From the NCBI GenBank assembly GCA_003456765.1, contig DMOT01000129.1, forward strand, positions 1 to 7,893: a stretch of DNA of 7,893 nt. Reading direction: 5' to 3'. Source of the stretch: Bacillota bacterium. GTDB taxonomy: Bacteria; Bacillota; DTU025. Both the position numbers and the translations under genes were made by a program. Below, one piece after another: positions 6,042-7,893 of the stretch (its first letter is position 1; each line of letters starts with the position of its first letter). The notes under the pieces were generated by a model. That model had not been told where the DNA came from. It did not search any database and worked only from the letters and a program-made list of their open reading frames with translations.

Positions 6042-6199
6042 GGCAACTACTAAGTTGCCCGAGGGTCTGGCTGGAAACGGCCTGGCCTCCCGTGTTTGGA
6101 AAGGAGCGCAAGCTCATATCCCTTTGCTTGCTGCCACGCATTTGCCTGGCAGTGCTTTGGGTATGCCGTGCGCTCGCAGTAGGTGCGAGCGTTCTTGCT
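6042..6199 (+). promoter_or_regulatory. Hairpin-rich rocA leader with an attenuator-like stem
   Basis: In order: GGCAAC-TACTAA-GTTGCC (6042-6059); a two-part stem GAGG/CCTC with GGCT/GGCC around loop GGAAAC (6061-6089); GAGC-GCAA-GCTC with a GNRA tetraloop (6104-6115); and the strongest, CGCTCGCA-GTAGG-TGCGAGCG (6171-6191), followed by TTCTTGCTTT. The last looks like an imperfect terminator 60 bases before the start codon, so transcription attenuation is possible. A near-palindrome around TGCCTGGCA (6143-6151) could be an operator. No known riboswitch or T-box consensus is evident. Confidence 0.35.
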
Positions 6200-6233
6200 T
6201 TGCTATGTCCAGGCCGAGGCCCCGGGGCAACAC

Positions 6234-6243
6234 GAGGAAGGGG
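6234..6243 (+). promoter_or_regulatory. Ribosome binding site deciding the rocA start
   Basis: GAGGAAGGGG ends 9 bases before TTG 6253. This TTG puts the N-terminus where RocA proteins normally begin, while the upstream ATGs have no comparable site. Confidence 0.7.
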
Positions 6244-6252
6244 CAGATCTCA

Positions 6253-7794
6253 TTGAGGCAGTTTTCAAATGAACCATTGCTGGACTTCTCTGTTGCCGAC
6301 AACCGCGACAGAATGGCGGAGGCTCTGGCGGACGTTGAAACCCAACTAGGGGATTATTATCCCCTGATCATCGCAGGTCAACGCGTGGAAACCAAAAGCA
6401 GAATTGCATCTGTCAATCCATGCGTCCATGAGCAAGCAGTCGGATACGTGGCCCAGGCCGACAAGGCCAAGGCCGAGCTCGCCATGGAGGAGGCCTGGAA
6501 GGCCTTCGAGATCTGGCGCGAGGTCCCGGCCGAAGGGCGCATGGCGACTGTATTGAGGCTCTCTGCGCTCATGCGCAGGCGCAAGGCTGAACTTGCCGCC
6601 TGGCTGGTTTTCGAGGTGGGCAAGAACTGGGTAGAGGCAGATGCCGATGTAGCTGAGGCGATAGACTTCTGCGAATACTATGCGCGGGAGATGTCACGGT
6701 ACGAAGGCCTTAATCAAATCTATCCACATCCTGCCGAGCGAAATGTGCAGCGCTACATTCCTCTCGGAGTTGGCGTTATCATAAGCCCGTGGAACTTCCC
6801 GTTGGCGATTCTCACTGGAATGACTGTTGCTGCAGTGGTGGCAGGAAACACCGTTATCATCAAGCCTGCCAACACTGCCGGTGTGATTGCGGCCAAACTC
6901 ATGGATCTTGTGGAGGAGGCCGGTTTTCCTCCCGGTGTGATCAACTACCTGCCAGGCAGCGGCAGAACGATCGGAGACTACCTGGTTCAGCATCCTCGGA
7001 CTAGGTTCATCAATTTCACCGGCTCTAAGGGCGTAGGACTCCGCATCAATGAAGTGGCTGCCAAATGTCAACCGGGGCAGAAATGGATCAAGCGCGTAGT
7101 GGCCGAGATGGGGGGAAAGGACTTTATCATTGTGGATGAGACGGCTGACCTGGATGACGCAGCCCGAGGCATAGCGAAATCAGCCTTTGGATACCAGGGA
7201 CAAAAGTGCTCAGCATGCTCCAGGGCAATAGTCGTGGATTCTGTCTACGATGAGGTGGTGGGCAGAGTGTGTGAGATAGCAGCACAGTTGAGAGTGGGAG
7301 AGGCGGCAGCTGACTTCGACGTTAATGCTGTCATTGACGAGACGGCTTATGAGAGCATTGCTAAGTACATCAAGATCGGCGCAGACGAAGGCAAGATCGT
7401 CCTGGGTGGTGGAGGTGATTCCAGCACCGGATATTACATCGAACCCACTATCATAGAGGGGCTTTCGCCCCATGCACGCGTAGCCCAGGAGGAGATTTTC
7501 GGACCGGTGCTTGGATTTATCAGGGCAGCAAGCTTCGATCATGCCATAGAGATCGCCAATTGCACCGACTTTGGGCTCACAGGCTCCGTTTACAGCAGAG
7601 ACAGGATGCGGCTGGAGCTGGCCAAGGACAAGGCTCACGTGGGAAATCTCTACCTTAACAGGCATTGCACTGGTGCGTTGGTGGGGGTCCATCCATTCGG
7701 AGGTTTTAACCTGAGCGGCACAGACAGCAAGGCGGGCGGGCCTGATTACCTTCTCCTCTTCATGCAGGCCAAGGCTATTTCCGAGGCCATGTAA
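6253..7794 (+). CDS. rocA: L-glutamate gamma-semialdehyde (1-pyrroline-5-carboxylate) dehydrogenase
   Basis: NAD-dependent aldehyde dehydrogenase that oxidises glutamate semialdehyde (from 1-pyrroline-5-carboxylate) to glutamate, the last step of proline and of arginine/ornithine breakdown, in the cytoplasm. From TTG 6253 it has 513 residues, close to the roughly 515 of Bacillus RocA, and its N-terminus (NEPLLDFSVADNR) aligns by eye with that family. Catalytic and cofactor residues are intact: SPWNFP (Asn181), IIKPA (Lys204), FTGSKGVG (255-262), AEMGGKD (Glu285), GQKCSACSR with nucleophile Cys319, and EEIFGPV (Glu414). The C-terminal FGGFNLSGTDSKAGGPDYL is characteristic of P5C dehydrogenases. 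There is no proline dehydrogenase domain, so it is the monofunctional type, and no PutA/PutB or rocD gene is in the window. It has V-N-A-V-I-D (357-362) where the Bacillus enzyme has G-P-V-I-D, a minor divergence. A start at ATG 6016 would add 79 unrelated residues. Confidence 0.93.
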   Translation: MRQFSNEPLLDFSVADNRDRMAEALADVETQLGDYYPLIIAGQRVETKSRIASVNPCVHEQAVGYVAQADKAKAELAMEEAWKAFEIWREVPAEGRMATVLRLSALMRRRKAELAAWLVFEVGKNWVEADADVAEAIDFCEYYAREMSRYEGLNQIYPHPAERNVQRYIPLGVGVIISPWNFPLAILTGMTVAAVVAGNTVIIKPANTAGVIAAKLMDLVEEAGFPPGVINYLPGSGRTIGDYLVQHPRTRFINFTGSKGVGLRINEVAAKCQPGQKWIKRVVAEMGGKDFIIVDETADLDDAARGIAKSAFGYQGQKCSACSRAIVVDSVYDEVVGRVCEIAAQLRVGEAAADFDVNAVIDETAYESIAKYIKIGADEGKIVLGGGGDSSTGYYIEPTIIEGLSPHARVAQEEIFGPVLGFIRAASFDHAIEIANCTDFGLTGSVYSRDRMRLELAKDKAHVGNLYLNRHCTGALVGVHPFGGFNLSGTDSKAGGPDYLLLFMQAKAISEAM

Positions 7795-7837
7795 AGATCG
7801 CCCATGTAAGTGATAGCAGTCTACTTTGAACCACACG

Positions 7838-7893
7838 CCACTTCACAAACAGGATACCGGGCCCTGGGGCCCGGTATCCTGTTTGTGAAGTGG
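7838..7893. repeat. 56-bp perfect palindrome at the right edge (27-bp arms)
   Basis: Bases 7838-7864 are the exact reverse complement of 7867-7893, with only TG (7865-7866) between. It begins 43 bases after the rocA stop and ends at the last base of the window. The core GGATACCGGGCCC and its mirror are GC-rich and flanked by A-rich CACAAACA and T-rich TGTTTGTG, the layout of a bidirectional rho-independent terminator for rocA and an unseen convergent gene. The exact coincidence with the window edge also fits an assembly break or a fold-back artefact. Confidence 0.9.

Larger units (their letters stand above)
5931..6252 (+). other. Long leader region of rocA
   Basis: 322 bases without a supported gene. 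The rocA frame is open from ATG 6016, but the extra 79 codons translate to a Arg-, Pro- and Cys-containing stretch unlike any dehydrogenase N-terminus. I found no clear sigma-A or sigma-54 promoter. The second half contains several hairpins (separate entry). Confidence 0.6.

Noticed and set aside
6016..6120. Possible SAM-I, glycine or c-di-GMP riboswitch before rocA, prompted by GGCAAC and GCAA/GGAAAC loop sequences
   Set aside because: The order and spacing of conserved blocks do not fit any of these classes; only isolated short words match.
7210..7836. - strand open frame (208 codons) antisense to rocA
   Set aside because: It lies wholly opposite conserved dehydrogenase sequence and has no recognisable protein pattern, so it is a shadow of rocA codon use.

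Overview
The window reads as ordinary chromosomal sequence from a Bacillota bacterium, probably of a Clostridia- or Limnochordia-like lineage. Grounds for this are strong GGGAGG/AGGAGG ribosome binding sites, frequent GTG and TTG starts, a tRNA gene with its CCA end encoded, a YrrT-type methyltransferase and a Bacillus-type RocA dehydrogenase. The base composition looks moderately GC-rich. The organism is inferred from family resemblance only. The left edge cuts a gene. The right edge stops exactly at the end of a 56-bp perfect palindrome, so the window may be a whole small contig.

Layout. (1) 1-1960, + strand: the C-terminal third of a xylose-isomerase-like sugar phosphate isomerase/epimerase, then two unrelated SAM-dependent methyltransferases, each with a good ribosome binding site and short gaps; this may be one operon. 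(2) 2260-3255, - strand: a cytoplasmic TPR-repeat protein converging on the methyltransferases, with a possible terminator at 2208-2234. (3) 3429-3652, + strand: a complete one-gene tRNA unit, made of a sigma-A promoter, tRNA-Leu(CAG) and a rho-independent terminator. (4) 3945-4406, + strand: a small secreted protein of unknown family. It converges, across a strong 18-bp hairpin, on a - strand PAP2-like membrane phosphatase (4609-5202). The phosphatase's leader could fold into a multi-branched RNA. (5) 5544-5930, + strand: a GNAT acetyltransferase. (6) 6253-7794, + strand: rocA, a 1-pyrroline-5-carboxylate dehydrogenase that starts at TTG behind a hairpin-rich leader. The window ends with the palindrome.

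The genes do not form one obvious pathway. They look like several short transcription units of housekeeping and accessory metabolism: sugar isomerisation, methyl transfer, lipid phosphate hydrolysis, N-acetylation, and proline/arginine breakdown to glutamate. I found no CRISPR array, transposase, integrase, phage gene, toxin-antitoxin pair or defence system, and no convincing new multi-gene system. The items most worth a second look are non-coding: the terminal palindrome, the candidate structured leader of the PAP2 gene, and the rocA leader. The orphan secreted protein is the main protein-level unknown.
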